From the NCBI GenBank assembly GCA_022316685.1, contig JAKJHU010000169.1, positions 112,501 through 176,500 of the forward strand: a DNA stretch of 64,000 nt. Reading direction: 5' to 3'. Position numbers and translations under genes: made by a program. Below, piece by piece: positions 45,396 through 59,380 of this stretch. Origin of the DNA: Progne subis subis. Its lineage: Eukaryota; Chordata; Aves; Passeriformes; Hirundinidae. The stretch's first letter is position 1. Every line of letters starts with the position of its first letter. The notes under the pieces are model-generated. The model made no database searches. It was given only the letters and a program-made list of their open reading frames with translations, and was not told the origin of the DNA.

Positions 45396-48300
45396 TCAAT
45401 GATAGCAAGAGTTTGGGAGACTTTTTCTCAAGTCGTGACAATACCTCGATCTTTTAACATTGCTGGCTAAAATGTATCCCGCATAAAATCTTCTGTATCT
45501 TTCCTTTCAATAAGAGATTTCATTACTAAGTTTGATTTAGGAGATATTTTCACTGCTTTCATCACATTTAGTTGCTGCTCTTAGAGGAAGAGGATTTATT
45601 CTTTTTTTAAAAAAAATAGTTGAAGGCCATTGCCTATTTCATTTCTTACAAAACATATTAGAACTTAAGAGGACTGACGGAAGATATACCTTGTAGCAAG
45701 AAACACCTGTTTGAGAATGAATTAGGACAATTAGGACAAGTTCCGATTGAAGACATAGAAGAATATTTCATTATGAAGTGGATTAATTTAGCTAAATATA
45801 AAAATCTCAGGATCAAAAAAGTCATGACAAGGTATTCTTGAAAAAGTTTTATCTAGACTAGATAATATTTGTAGCAATTTAAATTAAAGAACTCTTCAGT
45901 GAAAGTAAAAGGGAAAATGCTGATTGAATTCTGAAAGGCGTTAAATACATATATAACGTTTTACATTTAATTTGAGGGAATGAATGGAGACTTTTTTCCA
46001 TTATCAAACCTTTGAATACTTTTCAGGATTCTGTATTGCTATGTATGATTTTTTATAAATATTGTCATTATATAATGGTGCATCAGCCTATGTTAGTATA
46101 TTCAAAAGTATAACATAAGATCAGTGAAGAAAATGCTTTTTTTTCACGGAAAGTTACGCAGGAATAGTAAAAATTGGGGTTTTTTAATTCTTTCTCCTTC
46201 TGTCTAAAGTATAACCAATATAGCCAATGACAACCTCAAATCCTGCACTAAGTATCACTGGAATAGAAATGCAGAACAAAATCACTTATACCAAAACTGG
46301 AAATAGATCTGTGCATATCAATGATATTTCTGTTACAGCAGATACTGCCACATGGCTTTAGGGGATGTGTATGTCATAGCTCTGGGTTTCCTTAAGTGTA
46401 AAGTCATCTGCAAATATAAAACCCTTTCCACCTAAACTCTGCCCATTACTTTGAATTAATGAAATCAAAGTAGATAATACCTTTTAGTTTTCAGGGTTAC
46501 TAAATCAGATTTTTTTTTTTTTTAAGTTCACGGCCATTATGAAAATTTCCTGCTCTGTCCTATTTCTTTATTAAATTGTAGAAGGAAATGTTTTTACAGG
46601 CGTACAATATACCATGTTCAATTTGTAAATGCAGAGCTCCCTCATTCAAAAGAAAGATGTTAAAGACCTTTTATACTGTATAATGCTAACTGCCCATTCT
46701 ACGTTCTTGCAATGTATTTATTTATTTTATTCCAAAGAAGCAGTCACTGCCTGTGTACTAGAAGATATAAATACGTGGTGGAAAACCTGGGGCAGTATAT
46801 AGGTTGAAATATAAATAGCTTTACATGGAGAGGAAGTAAATATAGTTAGATATGATTAAACTACATATAACCAAGAATTTGTATGTTTTTGCTAAAAATT
46901 TTAACTACAAAAAAATACAAATTATTGGAAGTGCATTTCCCCAATATGTAGTCTTAATAATCCTCTAAACCCTCCCATCCAGTAAGTATAATAATTCATT
47001 TGCTTTCTCCATATGTGCTTTTGTTTCTCTGAAAACTAAGGAGGTAGGTTGAACATGAATTGAATAGACACTGGTACTCTAAAATCAGGAGAAGCATCTT
47101 CCACACAGAAGGAAAAAACAACAAAAGTTACTTTTTCTGGTTGGTCCTTCAGTACAAGATGGACATCCATATGTTAGTGTGTTCTGTGTTTGAGTATCAA
47201 AAAGAGAGTCTTTTTTTATGGAAGGTAGTGTGACAGTTTATTTACTCTGTTTAGTTTCTTTAAGCCCTCATTGTCATTTTGGCTAATCCAAGTTGAACAG
47301 CTTACTTCCTACTCAACTTTCCATGTAAGCCTAAAACCCAGGAATGTAAGGGATAAGCATATATGTGCCAAAATGTAGTTAGACCATTATATTGTAGGTA
47401 GTTGAGATGGAAGAAATATATGTGTGCATGTATTTATTGATAAATAATGATACATAATCTGTGAAATCATGATACATAATCTTCACACTTTGTAAGTGAA
47501 AATCTACGTGAGTACAACAAGCATCTGTCTTATATTATCAAGTGTAAAATCTCAGCCCTGATCTGAGATGCTAGTAGTAAATATAAACTGTATCACTAGG
47601 TCTCCCTGTCAATTTTACTGTACTATCATTCCATAATTGTCAAAAAGATGGATTATGTTTTATGCAGAGTTCAGATTCATATGTAATGTGTAGAGACACA
47701 TGTATCAGTAGAAGATGGAATGAAATAAATTAATCTGATTAAATATGGCATATGTGAAAATCTGTCCCAGTTAGTATATGTAGCATTAAACTGCCATTCC
47801 AACAGCTGGCAAAACTTGGTACTTGGTACTTCCAACTATTTCCAATACTTGGAAATAATCAATACATGTATTATTGGAAATAATCAACTGTATTTAGGAA
47901 CAGTATTGATAGCTAAAATGCCATTTGCTATTTTTATTTGGGTTCATTATATTTAGATTGTATTTTAACTACCATCTAATTAGTCTTAACGTAGATCAAT
48001 TGGAAGTAGTAAAACCTACTTACTTAATAAGTGACACATGTCATAAAGACACATTCAACCTCCTTTTTTCTTCTGGGTCAGTCATGCATGAACTAATGAA
48101 CTGAAAATTTGTTTCCCTATGTATTTTAAGAAAATGAATGCAATTTAATTTGTCCTTTTCTCCATCCCCAAATCAAAACACAGATACAAGCTTTTTTTCC
48201 CCTAGCTGCATTCTTAACTGTTAAAATATCCTAAAGCACTTGATCACATTGCATTTTCATTTCCAAGTCATGTGTTGTATTAGTGAAATGCACATGTTCC

Positions 48301-49194
48301 TCATTTCAGCTGAAAGTTCTCAGTCTGTTTAGCAGAATACCAGGCTGGCACGAACAAGGTCCTTGCTAGGTCAAAGGCCTGAAGTTTACATCTTTCTTAA
48401 ATCTGACTTTTGTAAAAAGGTAAGAAACACGGGTCAGGGGAACTAGCTGATGGCATTGCCTCTTACAGTCACTGATTTGATTAACCCAGCATTTATCAAC
48501 TACACAGAAACTAACACTTAACCTTTTAACTGAAGAATTTTGATGTATCATTATTTTTTAATGAGGATGTTATTGTCCCAAAGTGTCCGTTAAAGCTTTA
48601 GTGCAGATTTTTTTCTCCCATTTAACTGACTAACAGGCTTTAAATGCTTTATAATTCAAAGTGTGGTGTTTATAACTGTGCTTTGTTTTGAGGATAGAGG
48701 TTGAGTAATTTTGCCCTGGAACAATGTTTTTCCAATTATTATTATTTTATGTGTTCAGTTCTAAGATTTTGCTTATATCTGTTCCATTTACCTAGATTCC
48801 AAGATGTAATTTATAATTTGCTTGAATGCTAGTTGTTTTTTGATTCTAAATCATTAACTGAAAAATATTTACAGTAGGAGTTCTTGTAAGAAAATATATA
48901 GTAACTTAATACTATGGGTTTACCTATTATCTGTTATTCATATTGGACCCAAATCACCTGAGTTTTGAAAACTAATTCACATCTTTGCCAGGAGATAAGT
49001 TGCCCATGATTCCACATCTTGCAATCTGGATTCAAGGTTTCCCGTCCATGTTGGAATTTGGGGCCTATAAATGATATATTTTGTCAGTTACAAGTGTGAT
49101 CGTCCTACCAGAGAGCTAAACTAATCCTGAATTTACAGATTGATTGGAATAGTTGCAGCTTTTGCTGTGAGAAGGCAGCAGGCAGGTAACAAAC

Positions 49195-49210
49195 TACCAT
49201 GATCATGGTA
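49195..49210. other. Perfect 16-bp palindrome
   Basis: taccatgatcatggta reads the same on both strands. It could bind a dimeric factor or simply be chance; a perfect 16-mer palindrome is expected about once per 65 kb in random sequence. Confidence 0.4.
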
Positions 49211-50272
49211 AACGCAGCATTATACAATTTCTGCGTGGGCAACAACAGGATCTCAGTGCCATACTGAGGTGAGCTGCAGACAGCTGGGGACGGTAGTCAC
49301 TATGGATCTGTGCTGGGATTCTTCCACGTCCCAGGATTGGCTGAAACAGATTACAGCACTGGCAAACTGTGATCTAACACTTGGAATATCGATAACCTAG
49401 ATATAAGAAAAATGAGATAACACTATGAGTGTTCTACAGTAGAGAATTGCCAAATAGTGTAATGTCTACAAGGGGAAATAAAAGCAGTAAGTCACAAAAA
49501 GTTTTTCCACGCTTCTTTTACCTGGGAATGTTTTATTAAATAGTAGCATTAAATAACTTTTGCCCACTATGGTTTAGTTTTGTGAATCCTGACAAGTTAT
49601 TGAGCAACTGGAACACAGAACCTATTACTGCCCTTTGACTCCATGCCTGCTATTTTGTGTTGCAAATGTCAGGTGAACACAGATTTCCATAGGACCCCAC
49701 ATCAAAAGTATGAGTTATGTATGAGGGACTTGATTAGCACATGGGAGTGTGTGACTACATTTCTCTACAATGTACTAAAGTGGTAACAATAAGGAGGACC
49801 ATCGGTGGGCTAGAATAATGTCTGCTGCTTCTCCTACTTAAAAAAAAGTATAAAAGCTTCAATCTGAACTATCTCTCATTACCCTCTAAGTATCTGGAAT
49901 ACAGAGGTCCAGTTTCATAAAATGTTGGTGTAGGGTATAGGTCTTTTTCATTACTAGTAACATTTTTATCTCCTTCCTATGTTAATGCGATGTCAAGAAA
50001 GAAAGATTCAGATTCATGAAATTGAACTAGAAAATGTACTGTTTGGTTTCCCTTTTGAAAAATTGAGTTTGTTAACAGGAAAGAGAACACTAATGATTCC
50101 TGGAAAGAAAAAAAGAAGTGGGGAGGTAGGGAGAAATTCCTGTTTATATGCTCCTGATTTCTTAAAACCAGCTTTGAGAAGTAGCAGTATTTTCAGTCTG
50201 GTCTTCATTTGCTTTAGTCTGTGTACTTCAGCTCCACGCCCTGGCTCTAGCTTGGCTATTTCCTGGCAGACT

Positions 50273-50296
50273 ACCATATCCATATCCATATCCATG
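50273..50296. repeat. Short (CCATAT)n hexamer repeat
   Basis: About four copies of CCATATC-type units in tandem. The overlapping open frames on both strands derive their repeated dipeptides from it and are not genes. Confidence 0.7.
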
Positions 50297-51084
50297 TAAG
50301 CAAATTGGTTTTGTTATGGTCCCACTAGTAAACTCAGTTATCATAGAGCAGTATTCCAACATCTGGGGGTGGAAGAATAGCCTGACAGCAGTAATGGAGC
50401 AAATCGAGGCACAACTTAATACCAAACATAAAAGTTTCATTAATCTGGAAGACAAACAGCAGAAGAAAGACTTGCATTTTTTATTACTGAGTCTAATATT
50501 ATCTAGTCATATGTCAAAAATTTATTTTTCCTGCTTAAATTAACCCTTTGATATAGCCAGATGGCTTCAGAGTAGAATTTTTTTGAATCGGTCGGGTTAC
50601 TCAAAGCAAATAATGTTTCCTAAAAACATTGTTTCCTAAAATTAATTATATGCTTTGTAGATAGATGTTTAGTCTTAGCACTTATTTCAGTCTCACTATA
50701 CATTACAAAGTCAATTCGAATTTAATTTATTATAATTGAATGTGATTATTTTATTGTTAGCAAGTAAAATGCAGAACAGACAAAATTTTTAGGTTTAATC
50801 ACGTTATAGTTACTGGAAATTAATATACTGCATTCTAAACAAATTGAAGTAGTTTGAAACTTTCCAGTTCCTGGAAATTAATCATCCTGTTTTATGAAAA
50901 ACACATCCACTATGATGAAACCTGAGTATAAAAAACATGGATGTATTCTGTAGCGCAGAAGAAATGGTGATCTTCACTGTTGTAACTGGAACTATCCAGT
51001 GTAGTTTCAAAATACAAATGTAATGGTAAAATGGTAACAAAAAAAAAAAAAAGTAATTGGTTTCTATAAGCTAATACTGCTGAG

Positions 51085-51440
51085 GGTGAAGGGTGAAATG
51101 TCTAGAGAGGAAGCCTTTTGAGGGAGGGGCAGCTGAGATCTCTTGATCTGTTCAGCCTGGAGGAGACTGAGGGGAGACCTCACTGTAGTTACAGCTTCAT
51201 GTGAGGGGAAGAGCAGGGGCAGGCACTGATCTCTTCTCTGTCGTGATCAGTAACAGGACTGAGGGAATCTGAAGCTGTGTCAGGGGAGGTTTAGACTGGA
51301 TATTAGGGAAAAGTTCTCACCCAGAGGGTGATTGGGCATTGGAAGTGACTCCCCAGGGCAGTGGTCACAGCACCAGCCTGAAAGAGCTCAAGAAGTGTTT
51401 GGACGATGCTTTGAGGTACATGGTCTGGTGATTGTTAAAA
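51085..51440 (+). mobile_element. CR1 LINE 3' fragment
   Basis: Clear CR1 words in order: ttcagcctggaggagactga, ggggagacctcactg, then caggggaggtttagactgga and tattagggaaaa, a cccagggcagtggtcacagc stretch and a final gacatggt-like gtacatggtctggtg. The last part of the 3' end is missing. Moderately diverged. Confidence 0.85.
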
Positions 51441-53689
51441 TGTATATGATATAGAAGATACTAAGCAATCTTATTCTTTCCTCCTTATAGCAACTAAAGT
51501 ATTATCTTCTAGATTAAGCATTTTGTGTGATCAGGCACTTTCAGAAGAGAAAAAAGTAGTCTACCATCTTGCTGGGTTTGTCCTAATGTATCCAAGAGCA
51601 AGTGGGCTAAATATGAGTAAATGCATTGGTTTTCTCAAGGTATATTGATGGTTAAACAGCTAGGAGAAACCTCTTTAAGCTTAAAGAGAGTTACAGCATA
51701 CAAAAAATGTTTTGAATCATTGATTGAAGCCGACTAACAAATTCAAAATTTTGTCCAGGAGAGTAATAAATTCCTAAATTTCCAGTTTTCCAAACTGATT
51801 AGTGAGAGCAAAAAACTATTTTTCAATTAACTTAAGTCAGTGTAGTCAAAGTGAAGAGTGGTTGATTTTTGCCAAGTTATAAATGTATTACAAAAGTACC
51901 CATTTTAACAGTGCTTTCTATGTTGTTTAGTTCTTAAAAGTCAGCCATTCAGAAAATATACAACTTTCTTTTTACATAGTTCAATGTCTTACCAAAGTCA
52001 GTTTGTAATAAAAGTTGTACTACAATATTCATATTGATTCTGTACATATGGAATCAACTGCTATACTGAAAATAATTTGTATTATTTGTTCAGTTTACAA
52101 AACAAAATAACAAGTAGCCCAGAACAAATATTCACATTTCTTTTATATATTGTATTGAATTCCTAATGAATCTAATTCTAAAAAGAAAGTATTTGCCCTC
52201 ATATAATTCAGGTAAATCTCATGAAACTATAATGAAAAGTAGTCACACTTCTCTCTGAAAAGGGAAAATGACTCCTTTTTATCCTATGCTTTTCCTTAAT
52301 CAGTTTAATAAATTTACACTTAAATTTAGTGGAAGGGGTGTGCAGAAGTGGAAAAACAAACTGTATTTCTTTTAACACAGATTGTCCTGAAGGTAAAATG
52401 TTTGGATTAAAAAGCAGGGATGGTGCACAGAGTGGATTGTAATGTTACTCAAGTCTCATTTGCCTTGTCATGAGGAAAATCAAAATTTAGCCAAGATTAC
52501 TTTAGTATGGAGCATCCCATCATAAGCATACTCTCTTCCACCATAAATACATTTATTTATGTATATGTAAGCATATCTATAACTGTGCCTGGTTTTTATG
52601 TTACCACAGCAATATATAAGTCATCAGGTTAGTGCTATTCTGACTTTATTTCCTGGGAATCTTTTCATATATAATTTATAAATAACTTTTAAAGTTAAAA
52701 TACAGGATAGAGAATTGGAAAATAAGTATTGAGTTGAAGTTGTCTGTCTGAAAATCTTTCATTTGTTATGAAGCTTACCTCCAATTTGGGGGGTGTTGTG
52801 GGGTGAGTGGTTTAATGATTTGTCTATTTTCCACATTTTTAATTTGGGTTGTTTTAATATATGGATCAGTCCTGCACTTTTTGAAGTCTAAAAGTGGATA
52901 GCATTGTTCATGGAGATCAAACTTGCTACTAATTTTTTCATGTCTTTTAACATATCCTGTCATGAGCCATGAAAGCTCAGCCTTTAAAGCGGAACTCTCA
53001 GAAGATATATGCATGCTTGAGTGTATTAACAAATATAAGCAAGTACTAAAAATCTGAAAAGCTTCATCAAACTGCAGTAGAGAGAAGTTCATTTCTGCCA
53101 GAACATTCCTTTTGGTTTTTGGACATCAAAATGATCTGTTTCTTTGATTTCTTATGGTACTTTCCTTACTTTTATTTAAAAAAAACTTTGTCACTCCAGA
53201 AAATTTGTTGAGGATTTTTTCTGTTGGCTGTTGGGGACAGTTTTGGACAGAGAACAAAGTTCTCCTGAGTTTCAACATTTCTGCTATAAAAGCCAAAGTG
53301 AAATGTCTGCTTCAGTCCAGCTGAGAATATATCAGTTATTTGGGTGAACTTAAAATGTTTTCTCACCTGTAATTTTTAATAAAGCAACAACTGCAGTCTT
53401 GCAATGCTCTGTATTTAATGTGGATAGCTGTTGTGGCTTTGGAGAATCATATCCCCTTCTGCACTCCTTTTTAGTACTTCATTGTAGCTAAAGGAGTCTA
53501 ACCACATACCAACATGTTAAAAGAAAGGGAAGGGGGATCAGAGGGAATGCTGGTTAATACTGAAATACATTTCAGCAAACTAAACTGAAAATTTTCTTTA
53601 AAAATTTCTTCATTTTGCTCAAAAACTACTAAGTCTCAATGTTGCTAAATCAAAACATATTTGAGTTCTTTTGCTGGGGTTAACTTCTG

Positions 53690-54040
53690 CATTAAAACTC
53701 CGCATTTTGAGTCTGGTGTCAAATTGAATGTTACGGGGCAAGTTTCCAGATTTCGTTCAGCCAGGTAGTGAGTGGTACAGCTCATTCTGCATTGCTTCTC
53801 TGGTGTCTGTACAGCAGGGAATAATAACTGGAAAACTCCCTGGGACCAAGCTGAGTTTTGAGAACATTACAGCAGGGTCTTGTTAGAAGTACTGTTTACT
53901 AAAGATCCACCTGAGATCACCAAGTCACTACTAACAGTATCTATAAAGAGGAATCTGATGTCATCCCTGACTTAGTCAAAAAGACCAATTATCTTCAGAT
54001 GTGATTAGCAGCTGGTAATTGCAAATTTTTTTAGCTTTAA
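53690..54040. promoter_or_regulatory. Candidate conserved regulatory element C
   Basis: A repeat-free block of mixed composition (ttacggggcaagtttcc, agatttcgttcagccagg). Its end is rich in homeodomain and E-box-like words: accaattatc, gtgattagcagctgg, ggtaattgcaaa. It resembles a vertebrate enhancer in texture only; no alignment is available. Confidence 0.25.
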
Positions 54041-55264
54041 AAGCAAGCTTTTTTTCCTATCAAATTTATGTAAGTACAAAGAAGCATTCATTAGCCACTG
54101 TTAAATCTAATTCTGACAAGTCATGCATCACAAATACAATTCATGATCAACTATTATTTTGTAATTCTGTATAATTTTGTTTGCATCTCATCCCATTTCT
54201 TGCATTGATGTCAAATTGTGATATAAAAGACAAATGGAGTTGCTGATCAATGACTAAAATACATGCTGATATAATCAAAATAGCATAAAAACAGAGGATC
54301 CATTAAGTACAGATCATAATGTATGCCAGAAACTAAAATAAACAACTTAGAGATGCTGTAGTGTCATGAAAGATTTCAATGCATCTGTTTACCTTCTATA
54401 CACGTAAGGAAGTCATGAATGAGATGGAATGCTTCAAAACGGGAGGAAAAATCTGAACTATTAAACAATATTATATACTGAGAAAACTTTTTGTTTATTA
54501 ATGTTTTCTCTTAATTTTGAACTATTGCAATAATTTCCATGTCAACATGCAGGTCACCTTGTTTTTCATATTGCATCCTGTGAAGTGTCAGTAGATTGTC
54601 TTTGCCTTAATGGGCAGAGAATTATTTACAAGGTACATCTTCAATTGTATTTGGAAGGTCCCTATCATAACAGTCCAATGCCTGCAGCTCCTGACTGCAT
54701 AGTCAGTATTTCTTCATTTGTGTTTTAGCAGGGTAATCAAAACCATTTTGCCCCCCACATGTTGTGAAGAAATGCCACATAATATAAACAGTTCCATGTA
54801 ATATATAAGTATGTATTCACAACATCCTTAATGTTTACTTACTTTTTTTTAAGATACTGTGTGTTTTAATGGTTTTATATTAAAACTACAAAGACAGAGT
54901 TATTGACCAGTCCTTAATACAGTCAGTGAATTGTATCTAGGCACAAAGTGATAAAGATTTTTGTTCTGATCTCTGAATTTCCTTGTAGCTGTGGTTTGGC
55001 ACATCTTTAGCAATACCCCAATGCCAGAGGCTGGGAGGCTGTGGTTTAATATGGGTTAATGCACATGGCACAGTTTTTACATTAGTATTATTTCTCTCAA
55101 TGTGTTGTAATGAAATTGTATTTTAAAACCAGGCAAACTATTGATGCTTTTATTGAATGGAGTAATATATTAAAGAAATATTTTAGTCTGTTGACATTTC
55201 ATCATCAAGTAACAGTAAACATAATACACATTTCCCATAAGACTATCCTTGAGAGCCAAATATT

Positions 55265-55505
55265 TACCCCTCACTTATTCTAAAGGTAGCATTGATGGGT
55301 GAGAGGCTGAACATGACCCAGCCATGGGCACTCCCAGCCCAGAGAGCCAAAAGTGTCCTGGGCTGCATCCAAAGCCAGGCTGGATGGGGCACGGAGCAGC
55401 CTGATCTAGTGGAAGGTGTCCCTGCCTGTGGCAGGGGAGTTGGAACTGGATGACCACTGAGGTCCCTTCCAACCTAGACTAGACCATTGTATGATTCCAT
55501 GATTG
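55265..55505 (+). mobile_element. CR1 LINE with internal deletion
   Basis: The left part ends ccagagagccaaaagtgtcc followed by tgggctgcatcc, which in CR1 lies several hundred bases before the 3' end. The sequence then jumps, at about 55370-55374, to aaagccaggctggatggggc, and on through ggcaggggagttggaactgg to the 3' tail. The segment usually between these two (about 600 bp, from general knowledge of CR1) is missing. It ends with accattgtatgattccatgatt, a normal CR1 terminus. Confidence 0.85.
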
Positions 55506-57944
55506 TAATAACTACACTATGGACAAGACAACAAAAAGATGTGTTTGTTGATGACCTTATTAAAGATGACCTTGTTAAAATAGAGTGGTAAGTCAGAAAT
55601 ATACGAAAACAATTCTGGTCTCTACTTTGAAGTACTGTTCTTAATATTGGCATTTAATTTTACAATACATCAATTGTTTTTATTTTAGTAATGAAAAAAC
55701 TTTGCACTATCAAGCATGTCTTCCTGAAAATCTTTTAAAATTATTTGTTAGAATCTAGTGAATATAGAAGTTGTTAAAGTATATAAAATTTAAAACTACA
55801 TAGACTATTTAGCTATGAGTTAGTCCAACATGAGAATTACTGATTTTTTCAGATTCATCCGGAAATCCTGAAATTAACAAAAAGTAAAGGATTTTCAAAG
55901 CCATTTTAATGTTAAAGATATTTATTGTAAATTGAGAGCTTCATATTTAAATTCATCTTCCTGATAGAACGCTAAAATTGTTCCGTTTGTTTCTCTTGTT
56001 TTTTGGAAAAATCTTTAAAATATATACTATTTCACTAACTTCTAGGTACAAAATCAGGAAAAGTAGTTGCTTGCTCCTTACACAACTTGTCTTAGATAAT
56101 TTATATTTCTGAAACTGTGTTAACATATATGTGCCATCATTTAGTATCTGTTGGATTATCATCAGCCTTTGTTGCAAATTTGTTGGCAAGTGCCAAGTCA
56201 TGCTGAGTGAGCATAATGGTTTAGCTCTGCTTTTCTAACATACTGCATTTGGGACCTTTATTTAAATTATTGTCAATTTGTTTCACATTACACTTGTGCT
56301 TCGCGTATCTTTCTACATTTTTGTCTTTACAAAGAGAAAATCTACAGTAAGAATAAGTTGCTTTCATCTCTTATGCCTCTTACTTTTTAATTATCCCAGA
56401 AACAGTGTAATGAAGAAGCAATATATGAAAGTAGTTAGAGATAGTTCTTTCTTCACGCTTTGAATCTGATATCTGACACTTTTTAGCTTATCCTTACAAT
56501 AAATTTTCTCTAAGTGTTCTGTAAGTGACTGGACAGATAAAACAAATAATTGAGTGTGCACTTCTTCAAGAATAGCTGCTCTTTTTTTTTTCTTGTTCAG
56601 TTGGTAGGTGACTGTAAAGAAAATTACCACTGTATGTATGTACCACTCTTTAATTCAGTTTTAGACATGCTGAAGCATAAATTCACACACTATACAAACA
56701 CAAAGTTAAGAACAGTAATAAAGTGTGTGCATAAAGTGGGTTTTTTGCTGTCACATTTGATTCTGTTGCTATTGCTTCGTTCAGTTTTACTGTTAAATTT
56801 AGTTCTGTTTGTAAGCAAAAAATGTTCAGCCCTACTCAGCTATTTTGACTGCAGACAAGCTTGTTGGGGGTTGCAGGGATTGCGTTAACATTCCACCTGT
56901 CACACTTTGCCTCTGCCAGGAAGTTGGTTTACAAGCACAACCTCTCCATTGAGAATTTTGTGCCTTTACTTACCATTAGGTTTGCTGTGTGCTTTATGAA
57001 CTGCAGTATTCATAATGAGTCCACTTCTCCAGCTAGGACAGACATAATGAAATGGTCACCTGGTCCCAGGAACCTTTTATGAGCTATGTATTTTACAACC
57101 AGGACCTTGAGAAGAATCCATAAATTAAATTTTTTAAAAAGGGGAGGAACAGGGTATATGAAGTGTGTGATTGGCATGGGTATTGCTTAAAGAAAGCATT
57201 TTTTTCCCCCTGAAAACTAGAACAAGGAACTAGTAATGAAGCTATTATAGATTTCTGAGGTTTGGTGGTGGTTTCATTTCTTTCAACATACCTTTGATTG
57301 TTCTCTTTGTTTTAGGCTTGAGGATTCGGCAGGAGTAATCTGGATAACACTGAACTAGAAGAGCTTGAGGTAGCGATGTGTTGTAAAAGCAAAAAGTGAA
57401 ATCAAAAAAATTGCAAATACTTCTTCAATTAGAAAAGTTTGCCTGTCTTTGTATATTTAACTTCCAAGTGTAGAGAGCCTTTGCAATTTGAAGATGCTAA
57501 CTTAGATAAAAATCAGACAAGGCATTATTATTTATGAAAAGTAAATTCTTAAGCTGTGTCTGTGGGCAAATAAGCATGGTTCAAATTCATATTGTTCATT
57601 TCAAAAGGAGATTTCTTTTAATCTTACCATTTTTAAACTCTTTTCCTGCATTCTGGTTGATTTTCTGGGATCTTGTTTTATAAATATGTCATATTAGACA
57701 TTTGTCTTTTTTCTTAAGGCAGAGAAGAGACATTTGAGCCTGAGACGTTTGAGACATTTAATTTTGTTAGTGGTGATAGCGTTCCAGATTGCTTGAGAGA
57801 GCATCTTGTATTACTAATTTTATGCACTACATTCAGAAGTGTAAGGTTTTTCACTGTCTAATCCCCAGTTGTGATAAACACTGTATCTTATAACTTATTT
57901 GTTAAACATATCAAGTGGAATTTTAAAATAACTTAAAGGTCCCA

Positions 57945-58175
57945 CTACTCTCACTGGAAGGTTTTTCTAGACCCAGTGCATTAGTCTCCCTGATGTTTCG
58001 GTGGAGGACAATACTTTGTCTGCAGCCTTTACTCTCCTAGGCTGGAAAGACCAAACTCATTTAGTCTTTCCTGTGAACAACTGCTCGTTTTCCTGGACAG
58101 TGCAGTAGCCTTGCTCCATATCTGGCTATTACATATCTTTCTTGAATGACTTGGCTGCAGTTTCCAGACTAAGCA
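57945..58175 (-). mobile_element. CR1 LINE fragment, antisense, diverged
   Basis: On the + strand it shows ctaggctggaaagaccaaac, catttagtctttcctgtg and tatctttcttgaatgact. These resemble the complement of the CR1 region that reads CAGCCTGGAGAAGA and GAAAGGCTGA. Similarity is weaker than in the other copies and the borders are approximate. Confidence 0.5.
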
Positions 58176-58679
58176 AGTCTTGAAGAAAATACAGTATTTC
58201 TATATTTGTACTGAAAAACTCTCTCCCAACACTTCATATGATTATTTTGCCCTTTCTTTATCTGCATTGCTTTGTATCCCTTTACTGATCACATATTACA
58301 TGGATTGATTGTTTCTTCCTCTGGAAAAGCAAAGGGAAATAAAATTTCTTTATTGCAACCTTTATATGTAGGTTTGAACAAAACCGTAGCAATATTTTGA
58401 GCGTGTTCCTGTTAAGTTGCAGATCACATACAAAAGTCAGATTAGTTACCTGCTGTAAAAAAAAAGTGGATAACTTAAGCAATTACTAAAAACTTTTGGT
58501 TTAGGTTCTGAATCTTTAGTATTTAAGACAACAAATGTTGTTAGATTTGTCGTGGCTTCCAGACAGTGATATCAAAAATTTAAAACTTTTCTGTTGCTGT
58601 CACCATATCTGCTTTTTTGTATTTTTCATTTAGATTTATTAGATTTTTTTTTAATTAAACCTGGGGAAGAATAACTCCA

Positions 58680-59380
58680 TTTACCAGTGCAGGCTGGGGC
58701 TGGCCTGCTGGAAAGCAGGTCTCCAGAGAAGGACCCGGGGATCCTGGGGACATGGAAGCTTACCATGATACTTGTGGCCAAGAAGGCCAATGGGATCCTG
58801 AGGCTGCACTAGGAAGAACATTGGCAGCAGGTGGAGGGAGGGGCTCCTGCCCCTCTACTCAGCCCTGGTGAGGCCTGACCTGGAGTGCTGTATGCAGTTC
58901 TGGGCTCCTCAGGACAAGAGAGACAGGAGGCTATTGGAGCAGGTCCAGTGAAGGCAACAAGAGAGCATCTCTTACGAGGAAAGGCTGAGGGAGCTGGGCC
59001 TGTTCAGCCTTAAAAAGAGATGGCTGAGAGAGGACCTCATCAATGTCTGTCAGTATCTGAAGGGGGAGGTGTCAGAGGATAGATCCAGGCTCTTCTTCCA
59101 GGTACCAAGCAACAGGACAAGACACAATGGGCAGAAACTGAGTCACAGAAAGTTCCACCTGAGCATGAGGAAGAACTTCTTTACTATATGAGTGACTGAG
59201 CACTGGAACAGGTGGTCCAGAGAGGTTGTGAAGTCTCTGTCACTGGAGGTGTTCAAGAATGTCCTGGACATAAACCTGTGCCATGTTCTCTAGAATGACC
59301 CTGCTTGAGCAGGGAGGTAGGACCAGGTGACCCACTGTGGTCACTTCCAACCTGACCCATTCTGTGATTCTCTGATTATT
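58680..59380 (+). mobile_element. CR1 LINE 3' fragment, ~700 bp, best preserved copy
   Basis: Nearly continuous CR1 3' sequence: aaggccaatgggatcctgag, cctggagtgctgtatgcagt, ctgggcctgttcagcc, then gaacttctttactatatgag, agaggttgtgaagtctctgt, and a terminal attctgtgattctctgatt. It is 5'-truncated. Few gaps suggest a younger insertion than the other CR1 copies here. No coding part remains. Confidence 0.92.

Noticed and set aside
45138..45470. 110-codon open frame as a host gene
   Set aside because: Its sequence is a frameshifted part of CR1 ORF2 (the TNKKWCYQYVNQKGKVKES region), and it joins neighbouring CR1 pieces.
52775..53092. 105-codon minus-strand open frame
   Set aside because: No domain or homology recognised, and frames of this length are expected by chance in 64 kb on six frames.
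56550..56888. 112-codon hydrophobic open frame as a membrane protein
   Set aside because: Its Leu/Phe-rich make-up follows from T-rich DNA. There is no recognisable family, splice context or conserved motif.
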